Shown: positions 23,844-32,803, numbered from the stretch's first letter. The stretch is 45,870 bases of DNA from Oscillospiraceae bacterium (GCA_017409205.1 JAFQTF010000026.1:65275-111144); one strand, 5' to 3'. A program made the numbers and translations. Notes: generated by a model from the letters alone, not told the origin.

Positions 23844-25613
23844 TCAATTGTCCTCACATTCTCTGCGACACAGAGAAACAGGCAGCAGGAAGGGAATGGT
23901 TGTGAATACGCAGTAGGCATAGCGGAATTCGCAGAAAACAGGCGTTGTCAGCCAGAGCGTGAAAACAACGGCCAGCACCGGCACCGTAAGCAAAAATTCC
24001 TTTCTGTTGTGCAGCAGATTCAGGAAGCAGAGCATGGACAGGATCCAGACATGGAAGCCTACACTCTGAAGCGGCTCAAAGAACACGGTTTCCCGGGTCA
24101 GCGTAAAATACGCCTTTACCAGATCATGGATCAGGTTGTTCTGCTCCACCATGTACATGCCATAATCATTTTCGCTGACATACTGGGCATAGATATAATA
24201 GTCATAGCCACCATTCCAGTATCCCTTTGTTTCCTCTACCCAGGCTTCCACATACTCCCAGGGATACCGCATACCGATATCGATCCAGATCTTCAGGAAG
24301 GCTCCCTTGTTTTCCTGCAGGAAGGGATAGTTCTTGGCCTTGATGGCATCCTTCAGGGGATCCACACATTCCTCGGTATAGATCTCCGGAACCGCCTCCA
24401 GATCGATCACGGTATCAATCAGCTGCGCCTCTTCTTCGGTCAGCTCACCGCCCTCAGTGATGACTCTGGCGATCTGCTGCAGGGGGACGGACAGGCCTTC
24501 AATGAAGTTTACATGACTGACGCCCAGCATGGACAGCGCAGGTCCCATCAGGAACCAGCCCAGCGCCAGACAGGCGATCCAGGGGATCAGCAGCTCCCTG
24601 CAGCGTTTGCGGAAGAACAGAAGCAGCATCACAAAGGCCGCCAGCATGGCATACCAGCCGTTGCTGCGGAGAATACAGGTACCGATGCCCGCCGCAAAGA
24701 GAACCAGATAGTTCATGATGCGGCTTTTTCCTACATTGCGGATGATCCGGAACATGGCCACCACCAGAGCCAGCACCGCCAGCCCGAAGGGAACGTCCTT
24801 CCAGACAGTGCAGCTGTAGGTAATGTGATTGGGAAGCACCGCAAATGACATGGCAGTCAGGATCAGCCACAGCTTCGGCACCCGGTACTGATACAGCGTG
24901 ACGACCGCATAAGCAAAGCAGGCTGCCATCAGCATACACTGGAACGCATTGAAGGTTGCCGCAGCAGCATTGCTGTCCTTAAACAGCCAGTAGCCAATGT
25001 TCAGAAAGACGCCGATCAGCCGGGTATGCCAGTAGGGATGATGATTGTTATATCTTCCGGAAACGGTCTGTCCGATCTGCCACATGGAATCGCTGGTGAC
25101 GCTTCCGGGATATACAACCAGAAACAGATAGATCAGGTAAATTCCAAGAAAAACCGCAAAGGATCCGGCAAACACGAATCCGGGATGCCGTCCTGTGGGC
25201 AGGTCAGCGTCTTTGCTGACAGCCGGAAACCGGGTGGCCAGGCAAAGAAAGATCTGGTAGAACACCGCAATACCGCCGACAAAGGTAAGCACTGCTTCCA
25301 GCACGTTCAGGAAACTGTTTGTTCCCTGTGATATCTCATACATATTTCTCAGCCGCTGGAAAATCTCATAGTTGCCCAGAGTAACAGCGAAAGACAGCAG
25401 AGAAGCAATGGTCAGTGCCAGCGCCGTACCACCCTTTGACAGGGCTCTGCCGTGCTGATAATTGTCATACAGACAAAAGATCGACATCGCACAGCACAGT
25501 CCATAAACGCTGAAATAGCTGTCGGTATACTGCAGATGAGATACCCAAATCACAATGAGCACAAACTGCGCCACCGCAATCGGGGTTTTCATCGGTTTTT
25601 TCCAATTTTTCAT
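23844..25613 (-). CDS. Multi-spanning membrane protein, DUF6020-like
   Basis: 589 residues with roughly 12 hydrophobic segments and a long soluble stretch (about 385-490 of the mature frame) before the last helices. An early extracytoplasmic segment YPGSVTSDSMWQIGQ and YNNHHPYWHT, with acidic and His residues, resembles the first loop of GT-C-type glycosyltransferases, and the overall form fits the DUF6020 family. Role in cell-surface glycan synthesis is inference. Start ATG 25613 with GAAGGGAT; an in-frame GTG at 25646 lacks a site. Neighbour of the LCP gene, which also acts on surface polymers. Confidence 0.65.
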   Translation of the reverse strand: MKNWKKPMKTPIAVAQFVLIVIWVSHLQYTDSYFSVYGLCCAMSIFCLYDNYQHGRALSKGGTALALTIASLLSFAVTLGNYEIFQRLRNMYEISQGTNSFLNVLEAVLTFVGGIAVFYQIFLCLATRFPAVSKDADLPTGRHPGFVFAGSFAVFLGIYLIYLFLVVYPGSVTSDSMWQIGQTVSGRYNNHHPYWHTRLIGVFLNIGYWLFKDSNAAAATFNAFQCMLMAACFAYAVVTLYQYRVPKLWLILTAMSFAVLPNHITYSCTVWKDVPFGLAVLALVVAMFRIIRNVGKSRIMNYLVLFAAGIGTCILRSNGWYAMLAAFVMLLLFFRKRCRELLIPWIACLALGWFLMGPALSMLGVSHVNFIEGLSVPLQQIARVITEGGELTEEEAQLIDTVIDLEAVPEIYTEECVDPLKDAIKAKNYPFLQENKGAFLKIWIDIGMRYPWEYVEAWVEETKGYWNGGYDYYIYAQYVSENDYGMYMVEQNNLIHDLVKAYFTLTRETVFFEPLQSVGFHVWILSMLCFLNLLHNRKEFLLTVPVLAVVFTLWLTTPVFCEFRYAYCVFTTIPFLLPVSLCRRECEDN

Positions 25614-25677
25614 AACATTTATCCCTTCATAAGACAATAGGGTCACCGGTCAGGCAACGCATGCAGACGTGGATATC

Positions 25678-25714
25678 CTGAACAAAGAAACCTCTGCATG
25701 GCTGCAGAGGTTTC
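25678..25714 (-). terminator. Terminator of the LCP gene
   Basis: Perfect 12-bp stem (25687-25698/25703-25714) with a 4-nt loop; the minus-strand tail is T-rich but interrupted (TTTGTTC). Confidence 0.75.
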
Positions 25715-25721
25715 TGGCTGG

Positions 25722-26852
25722 TTAATCCGTGGTTTCGGCCACAGTCATACCAATGGATTCCTGCAGCTGTTTTGCCGTCGTCTTCAGGTTGGCAGGTGCA
25801 ATCATATAATCGCCGTCACGGACAACAGATATTTCATTTCCTTCAAAGGGTATTCTTTGGGACTGAATCTTCAAATCCTTCAGCATCGGGATAAACTCAA
25901 ATGCGTAGTTGGTGATCTCCTGATTGGTCATATCTGTGGTGATCTTGGGCAGGATCTGGGTAAACAGCTTGTGAATCTGGAGAATGTTCATTTCCTTCAG
26001 ATTCCCGATCAAAGAGGTAATGACCTTTCTCTGCCGCTCAGTACGGTCATAGTCACCATGGCCGATCTTACGAATACGGGCATAGCAAAGTGCATGATAG
26101 CCGCAAAGCTTATTCACACCGGGATGAACGCCGCAGTCCTCCATCCAGTTGGCGTTCTCCAGCATGTAGGCATATTCCTCCTCGCTGATATCGATCTCCA
26201 CACGGCCCAGCAGATCAACAATATCCATAAAGATCTGGAAATCGATCTCAATGGTGCGATCCACGGGAACACCGAAGTTATGCTGAACAATGGACTCCAG
26301 CAGGTCCATGCTGTCCTGCTTGTTGCCGGTCCAGTGGTAGCCCATGTTGTAGGCCATGTTGATACGGTTGTTGCCGGAATGCTCCTTACCGTTGGTATCA
26401 ATGTACTTGGGCCAGACCAGACACATATCCCGCATCAGGGAAGTCAGCGTCAGGGTCTTCTGCTCCCGGTTGATGGAAACCAGAATCATGGTATCGGAGA
26501 TCAGATGGGTCTCACCTTCACGGGCAGCCTGACCAACCAGCATAATATTTGTGATATTCTCATCGGAAACGATCTGGGGCCAGGTGTCCTCGGGAGAAGT
26601 CTCCACCGTGGTTTCGGGTGCCAACGTTTCATTGGGCAGTGTTTCTGTCTCTGTAGCCTCCACACTCACAGAAGGTCTGACAGGCACAGAATCCGGACGG
26701 GTGATCATGCTCAACAAGTGATTATAATACCATACGCCTGCACCTACACAGATCACCACGATCAGCAGCAGTACCAGCAGAATAATGGGCAGTACCTTTT
26801 TCTTCTTTTTTGCTACCGGCTTCTTGGCCAGGTATTTTCCGCCTTTTGCCAT
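25722..26852 (-). CDS. LytR-CpsA-Psr (LCP) family protein
   Basis: 376 residues. A short basic cytosolic tail (KKPVAKKKKK), one membrane helix at about 21-42, a Thr/Glu/Pro-rich linker (about 60-92), then the LCP domain: SDTMILVSINREQKTLTL, SLMRDMCLVWP, INMAYNMG, and the RTERQRKVI arginine segment. LCP enzymes attach teichoic acids or capsular polymers to peptidoglycan from a lipid carrier. Start ATG 26852 has AGGAGG; a longer frame lacks support. Divergent from the small lipoprotein gene at 27045. Confidence 0.92.
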   Translation of the reverse strand: MAKGGKYLAKKPVAKKKKKVLPIILLVLLLIVVICVGAGVWYYNHLLSMITRPDSVPVRPSVSVEATETETLPNETLAPETTVETSPEDTWPQIVSDENITNIMLVGQAAREGETHLISDTMILVSINREQKTLTLTSLMRDMCLVWPKYIDTNGKEHSGNNRINMAYNMGYHWTGNKQDSMDLLESIVQHNFGVPVDRTIEIDFQIFMDIVDLLGRVEIDISEEEYAYMLENANWMEDCGVHPGVNKLCGYHALCYARIRKIGHGDYDRTERQRKVITSLIGNLKEMNILQIHKLFTQILPKITTDMTNQEITNYAFEFIPMLKDLKIQSQRIPFEGNEISVVRDGDYMIAPANLKTTAKQLQESIGMTVAETTD

Positions 26853-26899
26853 AAATAAAAACCTCCTGATAGGGAAAGTCGAATTTTTTACCAAATGCA

Positions 26900-26928
26900 A
26901 CTATACCACATTCCCGGTGATAATACAA
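26900..26928 (-). promoter_or_regulatory. SigA-type promoter of the LCP gene
   Basis: Minus strand TTGTAT (26923-26928), 17-bp spacer, TATAGT (26900-26905) with a TG extension. Confidence 0.75.
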
Positions 26929-27044
26929 GTTAATATTTTCTTAAAGCGCAGAAATAGTTGCCATGTCCACCATTCTTTTCCTGTCTAATTTCCTGACGTA
27001 TGGGAATACTAGCTCTGAAACCGATTTCAATGGAGGTAGCTTTT

Positions 27045-27359
27045 ATGAAACGAGCAGGCATACTCATGACTGTACTGGTCCTTACCCTTTCTTTGCTGGC
27101 AGGCTGTGGCTGCCGCAATTCCAGACCGGCAGAAACCTCAGTTCCCACGGTGGCCCCGACTCTGGCGACCGTGCCCACCACGGAAAGCACCACTGTGCCC
27201 ACTACCCAGGCAACAGAACCCACCACCGGTGCAACCATTGAGGACGGCAACGGTCCTCTGTCCACCGACGCCACCAACGCAACCGATGAAAGCGGCAATG
27301 ACAATGCCCGCAACCGTACCAGAGGTTCCGGCAGTGGCATCACCGGCAGCATCGAATAA
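27045..27359 (+). CDS. Small Thr/Pro-rich lipoprotein
   Basis: 104 residues: signal peptide MKRAGILMTVLVLTLSLL, lipobox LAGC (Cys 21), then a low-complexity region rich in Thr, Pro, Ala and Ser (about 28-65), and a Gly/Ser/Asn/Arg-rich end. No folded domain is apparent, so it may be a spacer-like or glycosylated surface tether. The ATG at 27045 has TGGAGGTAGC just upstream; an upstream in-frame start has none. Not homologous by eye to a named family. It is divergent from the LCP gene, which itself has a Thr/Pro-rich linker. I could not find a convincing promoter. Confidence 0.75.
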   Translation: MKRAGILMTVLVLTLSLLAGCGCRNSRPAETSVPTVAPTLATVPTTESTTVPTTQATEPTTGATIEDGNGPLSTDATNATDESGNDNARNRTRGSGSGITGSIE

Positions 27360-27362
27360 GGA

Positions 27363-27387
27363 AAGCGCAGGGATCCCCCCTGCGCTT
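27363..27387. terminator. Hairpin between convergent genes
   Basis: Perfect 10-bp stem (27363-27372/27378-27387). Neither strand has a strong T run, though the minus side is T-rich (TTTCCTTATT). It lies between the stops of the lipoprotein and the glutaredoxin-like gene and may serve both. Confidence 0.5.
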
Positions 27388-27394
27388 ACATAGT

Positions 27395-27637
27395 TTAAAG
27401 AAATTCCTGCCAGGAAAAGGTGAAGCTGCCGTCCTCCCGGAGGATACAGGGAATACCGATCTGGCCCCGGTCCCGGACGGGAGCAAAGCCGGGGTCTTCC
27501 CGCAGCTTCAGGAATTTTTTCAGAAACAGCAGGTTGGAAGTAATATCCATGTAAACGAATTCCACCCCGGCCTGTTCCAGCTCCGCCTTGCACTTGACGC
27601 AGTCAGGACACAGGGGGCTTCCAAAGATCTTCAGCAT
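27395..27637 (-). CDS. Glutaredoxin-like protein with CPDC motif
   Basis: 80 residues. Thioredoxin-fold opening MLKIFGSPLCPDC with redox pair C10/C13, VEFVYMDITS after the second strand, and a cis-Pro-like IGIPCIL segment. Probably a thiol-disulfide exchange protein of the glutaredoxin-related type; a further Cys follows the cis-Pro. It starts 10 bp after the OMP-decarboxylase-like gene, with AGGAGG overlapping the spacer, so the two are one operon. Its redox partner is unknown. Confidence 0.82.
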   Translation of the reverse strand: MLKIFGSPLCPDCVKCKAELEQAGVEFVYMDITSNLLFLKKFLKLREDPGFAPVRDRGQIGIPCILREDGSFTFSWQEFL

Positions 27638-27647
27638 AAGCGCCTCC

Positions 27648-28514
27648 TTAGAGAATGGTGATATAGCGGTTCAGATTCTTTTTCATCCGTTCTGCAGCGG
27701 CCTTTGCCTGCTCCAGCCAGTCGGCGCCATCGGATTCTGCTTTCTTCCAGGCACAGGTGATGCCGGTGCCGCCGCACACGGCAGCGCCGTGACCGAATTT
27801 GTCAAAGGCAAAGGAGCAGTTTTTGGCGTTGGCATTGGGATAGTCAAAGCCGTCCACAAGGAAGAACAGTCTGGGGTATTTGGCCCGGAGGGAACGCAGG
27901 CTCTCAGCGCTGCTGGCAGCCACCAGAATCCCCACCCGGGTATAGCCATGCTTCCCCTCTGTGCCTTCGCCATAGCGGTTCACATGATCCGCGGCAACAG
28001 CATGAACCAGCCGGGTTCCGGACAGCAGATCCTGCAGCTCAGAAGCAGATTTGTTGGCAGTTCTCGCCACCACGAAGAGGTCCTTCTTTGCCTTTTTGGT
28101 ATAGGGCAGGAAGGGCTTGAGGATATCGCTGCCGGCATAGCCGGAGATCAGCACACCGTCACAGGGATAGCGGTCCCCTTCCCCGAAAAGAGCCTCAGCC
28201 GTGATCCCGGCCATCATGGGTGACACGATCTCCGGTGCATCCAGCAGTGTATAATAGCCCAGCTCCCGGGCTGCCCTCATAACTTCCGTCAGAGCAGTCA
28301 GTCCATCAGGTCCCAGCAGGGAAAAGGCAGCGAAGCTGACCCGGACAGCAGGGACAGAATCCTTGAGTCCTGCCATCAGCTCCCGGCAGAAAGCGCTGTA
28401 GCCTTCGGGGGTCTGTTCAAACCGGGGCGGCAGCTCGGAAAGCGGCAGCGCCAGTTCCAGCATGGAAGGATTTTTCATCTTGCGGATCTTTTCCTGGAGA
28501 ATGTCAACGGACAT
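27648..28514 (-). CDS. Degenerate orotidine-5'-phosphate decarboxylase-like protein
   Basis: 288 residues that align by eye with type 2 PyrF along their whole length: VRVSFAAFSLLGPDGL (PyrF: KP...AFFE), YYTLLDAPEIVSP (PyrF: DAKRGDI), CDGVLISGYAGSDILKPF, LFVVARTANKSASELQ (RTSNP), and FDKFGHGAAVCGGTGI (AIVNSSRGI). The catalytic Lys/Asp residues and the phosphate-binding Arg are absent, so UMP synthesis is unlikely; I infer a pseudoenzyme or a new substrate. ATG at 28514 is preferred to the ATG six codons upstream because GGGAGCTGAT sits just before it. Cotranscribed with the glutaredoxin-like gene. Confidence 0.7.
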   Translation of the reverse strand: MSVDILQEKIRKMKNPSMLELALPLSELPPRFEQTPEGYSAFCRELMAGLKDSVPAVRVSFAAFSLLGPDGLTALTEVMRAARELGYYTLLDAPEIVSPMMAGITAEALFGEGDRYPCDGVLISGYAGSDILKPFLPYTKKAKKDLFVVARTANKSASELQDLLSGTRLVHAVAADHVNRYGEGTEGKHGYTRVGILVAASSAESLRSLRAKYPRLFFLVDGFDYPNANAKNCSFAFDKFGHGAAVCGGTGITCAWKKAESDGADWLEQAKAAAERMKKNLNRYITIL

Positions 28515-28540
28515 AGTATCAGCTCCCGACATTTTTTATT

Positions 28541-28568
28541 AGTATACCACATATTTTTTCCTGTGCAA
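28541..28568 (-). promoter_or_regulatory. Promoter of the OMPDC-like/glutaredoxin operon
   Basis: Minus strand TTGCAC (28563-28568), 16-bp spacer, TATACT (28541-28546) with a TG extension (TGGTATACT). Confidence 0.72.
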
Positions 28569-28645
28569 AGGCTAAAAGCTTCCATATATGAAATTTTTCT
28601 GACAGGGCATACTAGAAAAGAATCCAGAAAGAAGGAGGAAAACAC

Positions 28646-28831
28646 ATGAATGCAAAAGGATGGGCCATCACCGCGTCCCTTGGGGCCGCTGCCGGTGCCG
28701 TGGCAGTTCTGATGATGCCGCGCACAAACCCCACCAGACGCCTTGCTGCCAAGGCTGCCAACAAGATGGAGGATGTGGCCTGGAAGGTCAGCGACACCAT
28801 TCACCAGAAAGTGGATAACTTTGATATGTAG
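28646..28831 (+). CDS. Small protein with N-terminal hydrophobic helix
   Basis: 61 residues. Residues 5-24 form a single Ala/Gly-rich hydrophobic helix (WAITASLGAAAGAVAVLMM), then a basic and amphipathic tail. This is the layout of small YtxH-like envelope proteins, but no family motif is certain. AGAAAGGAGG precedes the ATG. It lies between a divergent and a convergent gene; no good promoter seen (CATACT at 28608-28613 at best). Confidence 0.65.
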   Translation: MNAKGWAITASLGAAAGAVAVLMMPRTNPTRRLAAKAANKMEDVAWKVSDTIHQKVDNFDM

Positions 28832-28832
28832 C

Positions 28833-28860
28833 AAAAACCCGGGAGGAATACCTCCCGGGT
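28833..28860 (-). terminator. Intrinsic terminator of the second sigma/anti-sigma operon
   Basis: Perfect 10-bp stem (28837-28846/28851-28860), 4-nt loop; the T run is on the minus strand. It may also stop the convergent small gene. Confidence 0.85.
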
Positions 28861-28867
28861 CAAATTA

Positions 28868-29836
28868 TTACAGTCCCCTGTCCTGTTTGTTCAGCCGATG
28901 AAGTGCATGGGCCATCACAGCAGTCAGTGTCATCGGGATAGAGAGAACAAGTCCATTCACCATTCCTGCAGTAAATTCCCCCCAGATCTCCATAAACTGT
29001 CCCGCAGTGACAATCAACAAGGACACAGCATTGCATCCAACGAAAATTGCCATCCGTGTAAAAATCTCTCCAACCCATCTCTTTCCGCAGCAATGGGCAA
29101 TCAGGCAAAAGATGACACAGATACCAATCAGAATATAGAAGTAATATGCCAAGTGAAAATTCACATCACTCAGGGGTTCACCATTGTAGTGGTTCCCTGC
29201 ATCCCACAACAGTGTCTCACCTTTGCCTGTCCAGGGATTGCAGTACCAAAAATTCTGACTGGATGCACCACCGGGCAGTTGATAAATCTTTGCACCCCAG
29301 TTTTCCGGTTCAATGATCTCCTGCATTTCCTGGGGCAGATCATTGTAATCCTGCCGTTTTGGCGGATTAAGAAGGCTTCCCAATCTTGCGGACATAATAA
29401 TGCCGTAATTTCCCGAAATCTCACTGCTGTAAGGATTTCCGTCACCCAGACTTCCGGTTCCGCTTACAATATCTGCTGTGTGGATCCGAAGACTTCCATC
29501 TTCCAATGCTTCCACAGACTCCACTGCCTGCTCTGCTGTTAAATAAACTCTCGCATCCAAAAGCAGTGCCACACTCAAAATCAATGTAGCAACAAACATA
29601 ACTGCCGTCAAAGCCGCCAGAATCCGTCGTCTGCGTATGGTATCCCCCACCCGCTTCAGGGATTTTGTCTCCACTTCAATGGGCAAAGCTGCTGCCTTTT
29701 TCAGAATCCCCAGCTGTTTGGTACAGGAATCGCAGGTGCAAAGATGTTCATCCACAAGCTTGCGGCTGTCCTCGCTGACCAGATCCTCTGCGTACAACGG
29801 AAGCAGGTCACGAATAATGTCACAGGAAATATCCAT
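28868..29836 (-). CDS. Zinc-finger (ZAS) anti-sigma factor, membrane protein
   Basis: 322 residues. N-terminal anti-sigma zinc finger: C5, then H31-L-C-T-C35-D-S-C38 (HxxxCxxC), within the typical ISCDIIRDLLPLYAEDLVSEDS opening. One membrane helix at about 73-95, an extracytoplasmic segment (about 96-225) and about three further helices at the C-terminus. It should hold the adjacent ECF sigma factor inactive until an envelope signal arrives. Start overlaps the sigma stop by one base (TAATG). Not similar to the repeat-type partner at 6258-8801. Confidence 0.88.
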   Translation of the reverse strand: MDISCDIIRDLLPLYAEDLVSEDSRKLVDEHLCTCDSCTKQLGILKKAAALPIEVETKSLKRVGDTIRRRRILAALTAVMFVATLILSVALLLDARVYLTAEQAVESVEALEDGSLRIHTADIVSGTGSLGDGNPYSSEISGNYGIIMSARLGSLLNPPKRQDYNDLPQEMQEIIEPENWGAKIYQLPGGASSQNFWYCNPWTGKGETLLWDAGNHYNGEPLSDVNFHLAYYFYILIGICVIFCLIAHCCGKRWVGEIFTRMAIFVGCNAVSLLIVTAGQFMEIWGEFTAGMVNGLVLSIPMTLTAVMAHALHRLNKQDRGL

Positions 29837-30318
29837 TACAATTCCTCCATTTCGTCCAGTATTTTTTGCCTGGCCCGGTGGTAGGTCACACAGGCCCAGT
29901 TGGCGGTCCGTCCAAACAGGCCGCCGATGTCTGCAAAGGAGAGCTGACCAAAGACCCGGAGGGAAAAGACCTCCTTATAGGGTTCCTTCAGTTCGTGGAG
30001 CAGCCGGTGGATCCGCATCGCCTGCTGTTTGTCGGAAATACACTCTTCAATGGACTTCCGGGGATCGGGGATCTGTATTTCGTCAATATCCTCGGTGTGC
30101 TTCGTCTTTCTCAAATGGGATAAGTAACAGTTTCTGCCCATGGCGCAAAGCCAGGTGCGGATATCGCAATCCCCCCGGAATTTGGGCAGGGCCTTCAGTG
30201 CCTGAAAGAAAACCTGCTCCGTCAGTTCCTCGGCAAGCAGTTCATCCTTGCAGATGGCCCGTAAGTACAGCTCCACATCCCGGAAATATTCCCGGTAGAT
30301 AGATTCAAATTCGGTCAC
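29836..30318 (-). CDS. ECF-family RNA polymerase sigma factor (second)
   Basis: 160 residues. Region 2 (FRDVELYLRAICKDELLAEEL, RGDCDIRTWLCAMGRNC) and region 4 (ELKEPYKEVFSLRVFGQLSFADIGGLFGRTANWACVTYHRARQKIL) are visible. GTG start at 30318 after AGGAGGTGAG. Unlike the first ECF factor, its partner is a classic zinc-finger anti-sigma factor. Probable target genes outside the operon are unknown. Confidence 0.92.
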   Translation of the reverse strand: MTEFESIYREYFRDVELYLRAICKDELLAEELTEQVFFQALKALPKFRGDCDIRTWLCAMGRNCYLSHLRKTKHTEDIDEIQIPDPRKSIEECISDKQQAMRIHRLLHELKEPYKEVFSLRVFGQLSFADIGGLFGRTANWACVTYHRARQKILDEMEEL

Positions 30319-30338
30319 GCTCTCACCTCCTTACACCC

Positions 30339-30368
30339 ATTAGACGCAGCCATGGAGAAAATCTTACA
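30339..30368 (-). promoter_or_regulatory. Candidate ECF-type promoter of the second sigma operon
   Basis: Minus strand TGTAAGATTTT (30358-30368) and CGTCTAAT (30339-30346), 20 bp before the GTG. Same overall form as the site at 9308-9336; suggests autoregulation. Confidence 0.65.
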
Positions 30369-30376
30369 AGCATTCA

Positions 30377-30413
30377 GAAAAAAATTCAGGGGAAGGCGAA
30401 ATGCCCTCCCCTG
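30377..30413 (-). terminator. Intrinsic terminator of the clpE-like gene
   Basis: 11-bp stem (30387-30397/30403-30413, one wobble on the minus strand), 5-nt loop and a T run of about seven bases, 6 bp after the stop. Confidence 0.92.
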
Positions 30414-30419
30414 CTTGGA

Positions 30420-32714
30420 TTATCCAATATCCAGCTTCACACTGTCATTCTCCACACGGATGGTGATGGAAGAAATAGGATTCTCAAAGGAATCGATAAT
30501 GGCTTCGGAAATGGGATCTTCCAGCTCCTTCTGGATGGTGCGGCGGAGATTCCGGGCGCCATAGGTGACGGAATAGGCCTTTTTTACCAGCAACTGACGC
30601 AAATCATCGTCCCAGTCAAGACTCAGGCCCCGGGCAGAAAGACTCTCCTTCAGCTCCTTCAGCATGATGTCCGCAATGCCCAGGAAGTTCTCTTCCGTCA
30701 GGTGGTTGAAGGTGATGATTTCATCCACACGGTTGATAAACTCCGGACGCAGGAAGCCGCGAAGAGCCTTCATGGTCTTTTCCTTCACCATATCATTTCC
30801 GGTCTTTCCAAATCCGATACCGCTGACACCGCCCTCGGAGCCGGCGTTACTGGTCATGACGATGATGGTGTTTTCAAAATTCACCACACGGCCCTGAGCA
30901 TCGGTGATCCGGCCATCATCCAGCACCTGCAGCAGTACGTTCAGCACATCGGGATGGGCTTTTTCGATCTCATCAAAGAGGACAACGCTGTAGGGACGGC
31001 GGCGGATCTTCTCCGTCAGCTGTCCGGCCTCATCATAGCCAACATAGCCGGGAGGGCTGCCGATCAGCTTGGAGACGGTATGCTTCTCCATATATTCGGA
31101 CATATCCAGACGGATCAGGCTGTCCACACTGTCGAACAGATCGTCCGCCAGCCGCTTGACCAGTTCCGTCTTGCCCACACCGGTGGGGCCAACGAAAATA
31201 AAGGAAACGGGCCGCTTCTTGGGAGAAATACCCACCCGGTTCCGGCGGATCGCCCGGGAGACAGCCTCCACGGCTTCATCCTGACCCACAATATGCTCCT
31301 TCAGACGGTCGGAAAGCCCCTTGATCTGCTGATATTCCTGGGCCTTGATCTTGGAAGCAGGAATTTTGGTCCACAGTTCGATGATCCGGGCCAGATTTTC
31401 CATAGTAACAGCAGGAGCAGGCAGCTTTTCCAGTTCCTCGATTTTGGGCGCGATCTGCAAAAGCTTGCTGCGAAGAACAGCCAGACGCTCAAAATTCTGA
31501 TTCTCAGTGTCCTCGTTCAGCATCCGCAGCTCCAGCTCGTAATCATCCCGTTCCTTCTTCAGTTCGGCAAGCTGACTGATCTCCTTGCACCGCAGGTTCA
31601 CATCGGAGCAAGCTTCGTCCAGCAGGTCAATGGCCTTATCCGGCAGGAACCGATCGGTGATATACCGCTCGGACAGCACAACACACTGGTTGGCGATCTC
31701 CGGGGAGATCTGGACACCGTGGAATTCGGCATAGGCTTTGGCAATGCCCTGCATGATCTGGCTTGCCTCGGCAATGCTGGGTTCCGCCACAGAAACAGGC
31801 TGGAACCGGCGTTCCAGAGCCGCATCCTTCTCAATATACTTGCGGTACTCGGCAAAGGTGGTGGCACCGATGACCTGGATCTCACCCCGGGACAGGGCAG
31901 GCTTCAGGATGTTGGCGGCGTTCATGCTGCCCTCGGCATCGCCGGCGCCCACCAGATTGTGAACTTCATCGATGACCAGAATGATGTTGCCACATTCCTT
32001 GATCTCCCCGATCAGGCTCTTCATGCGGCTTTCAAACTGACCGCGGAACTGGGTGCCGGCCACCAGAGCCGTCAGATCCAGCAGGAACACTTCCTTGTCC
32101 CGCAGCTTGTAAGGCACTTCTCCGGCGGCGATCCGCTGGGCCAGGCCCTCGGCAATGGCGGTCTTGCCAACGCCGGGCTCACCGATGAGGCAGGGGTTGT
32201 TCTTCTGACGGCGGTTCAGGATCTGGATGACCCGCTCGGTTTCCACATCCCGGCCGATGACCTTATCCAGCTTGCCGTCTCTGGCCCGGCCAGTTAAGTC
32301 CATACAGTAGCTGTCCAGGAACTTATGCTTCTTGTTTTTCTTCTTTTTACCGGGCTTTTCCTCCTCCGGCTGCTCCTTTTGGGGCGCCTTGGGAGGCTGG
32401 GCGGGCAGATTGCTGCTGCCGCCGAACAGCTGGTTCAACAGAGGGAAGGTTGCCGTCTGGCTGTCGATCTCATCATCATCGGCATCGCCGGAGTCATCCC
32501 GCTGGCCGAACATGCTGCTCATCTCATCGCTGAGCAGATCCAGATCCTCTTCCGAAATGCCCATCTGGCGCACAGCCTCGTCGATCTGAGGGATCCCCAG
32601 ACTCCGGGCGCAGCGCAGGCAGTAGCCCTCATTCATGGTAACGCCGTTTTCCATCTTGGTAATGAAAACCACGGCAATATTCTTTTTGCACTTGGTGCAC
32701 ATTTTGGGTTGCAT
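30420..32714 (-). CDS. clpE: ClpE-type AAA+ unfoldase with N-terminal zinc finger
   Basis: 764 residues. N-terminal treble-clef-like zinc finger C6xxC9...C32xxC35, then a Glu/Lys-rich linker, two AAA+ modules with Walker A GEPGVGKT and GPTGVGKT, a coiled middle domain, and an IGF loop (GIGFGKTG) for docking on ClpP. It lacks the double ClpN repeat, which favours ClpE over ClpC. Expected role: unfolding of damaged or regulated proteins for ClpP. Start ATG 32714 with AAGGAG seven bases upstream; a GTG three codons earlier overlaps that site. No classic CtsR heptad repeat was seen. Confidence 0.9.
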   Translation of the reverse strand: MQPKMCTKCKKNIAVVFITKMENGVTMNEGYCLRCARSLGIPQIDEAVRQMGISEEDLDLLSDEMSSMFGQRDDSGDADDDEIDSQTATFPLLNQLFGGSSNLPAQPPKAPQKEQPEEEKPGKKKKNKKHKFLDSYCMDLTGRARDGKLDKVIGRDVETERVIQILNRRQKNNPCLIGEPGVGKTAIAEGLAQRIAAGEVPYKLRDKEVFLLDLTALVAGTQFRGQFESRMKSLIGEIKECGNIILVIDEVHNLVGAGDAEGSMNAANILKPALSRGEIQVIGATTFAEYRKYIEKDAALERRFQPVSVAEPSIAEASQIMQGIAKAYAEFHGVQISPEIANQCVVLSERYITDRFLPDKAIDLLDEACSDVNLRCKEISQLAELKKERDDYELELRMLNEDTENQNFERLAVLRSKLLQIAPKIEELEKLPAPAVTMENLARIIELWTKIPASKIKAQEYQQIKGLSDRLKEHIVGQDEAVEAVSRAIRRNRVGISPKKRPVSFIFVGPTGVGKTELVKRLADDLFDSVDSLIRLDMSEYMEKHTVSKLIGSPPGYVGYDEAGQLTEKIRRRPYSVVLFDEIEKAHPDVLNVLLQVLDDGRITDAQGRVVNFENTIIVMTSNAGSEGGVSGIGFGKTGNDMVKEKTMKALRGFLRPEFINRVDEIITFNHLTEENFLGIADIMLKELKESLSARGLSLDWDDDLRQLLVKKAYSVTYGARNLRRTIQKELEDPISEAIIDSFENPISSITIRVENDSVKLDIG

Positions 32715-32733
32715 TCTATTCACTCCTTATTCC

Positions 32734-32748
32734 AAGGAAAACTTCCTT
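32734..32748. repeat. Inverted repeat in the clpE-like 5' region
   Basis: AAGGAA-AAC-TTCCTT, perfect 6-bp arms, between the -10 box and the ribosome-binding site. Candidate operator or short mRNA hairpin; low information content. Confidence 0.35.
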
Positions 32749-32756
32749 TTCGATGC

Positions 32757-32765
32757 AGTATACCA
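32757..32765 (-). promoter_or_regulatory. Extended -10 promoter of the clpE-like gene
   Basis: Minus strand TGGTATACT, 43 bp before the ATG. The -35 (TTCCTT at 17-bp spacing) is weak. Confidence 0.6.
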
Positions 32766-32803
32766 TAGGTCAGCCGAAAAAGGAAAAACAAATTATGAAC
32801 GGT

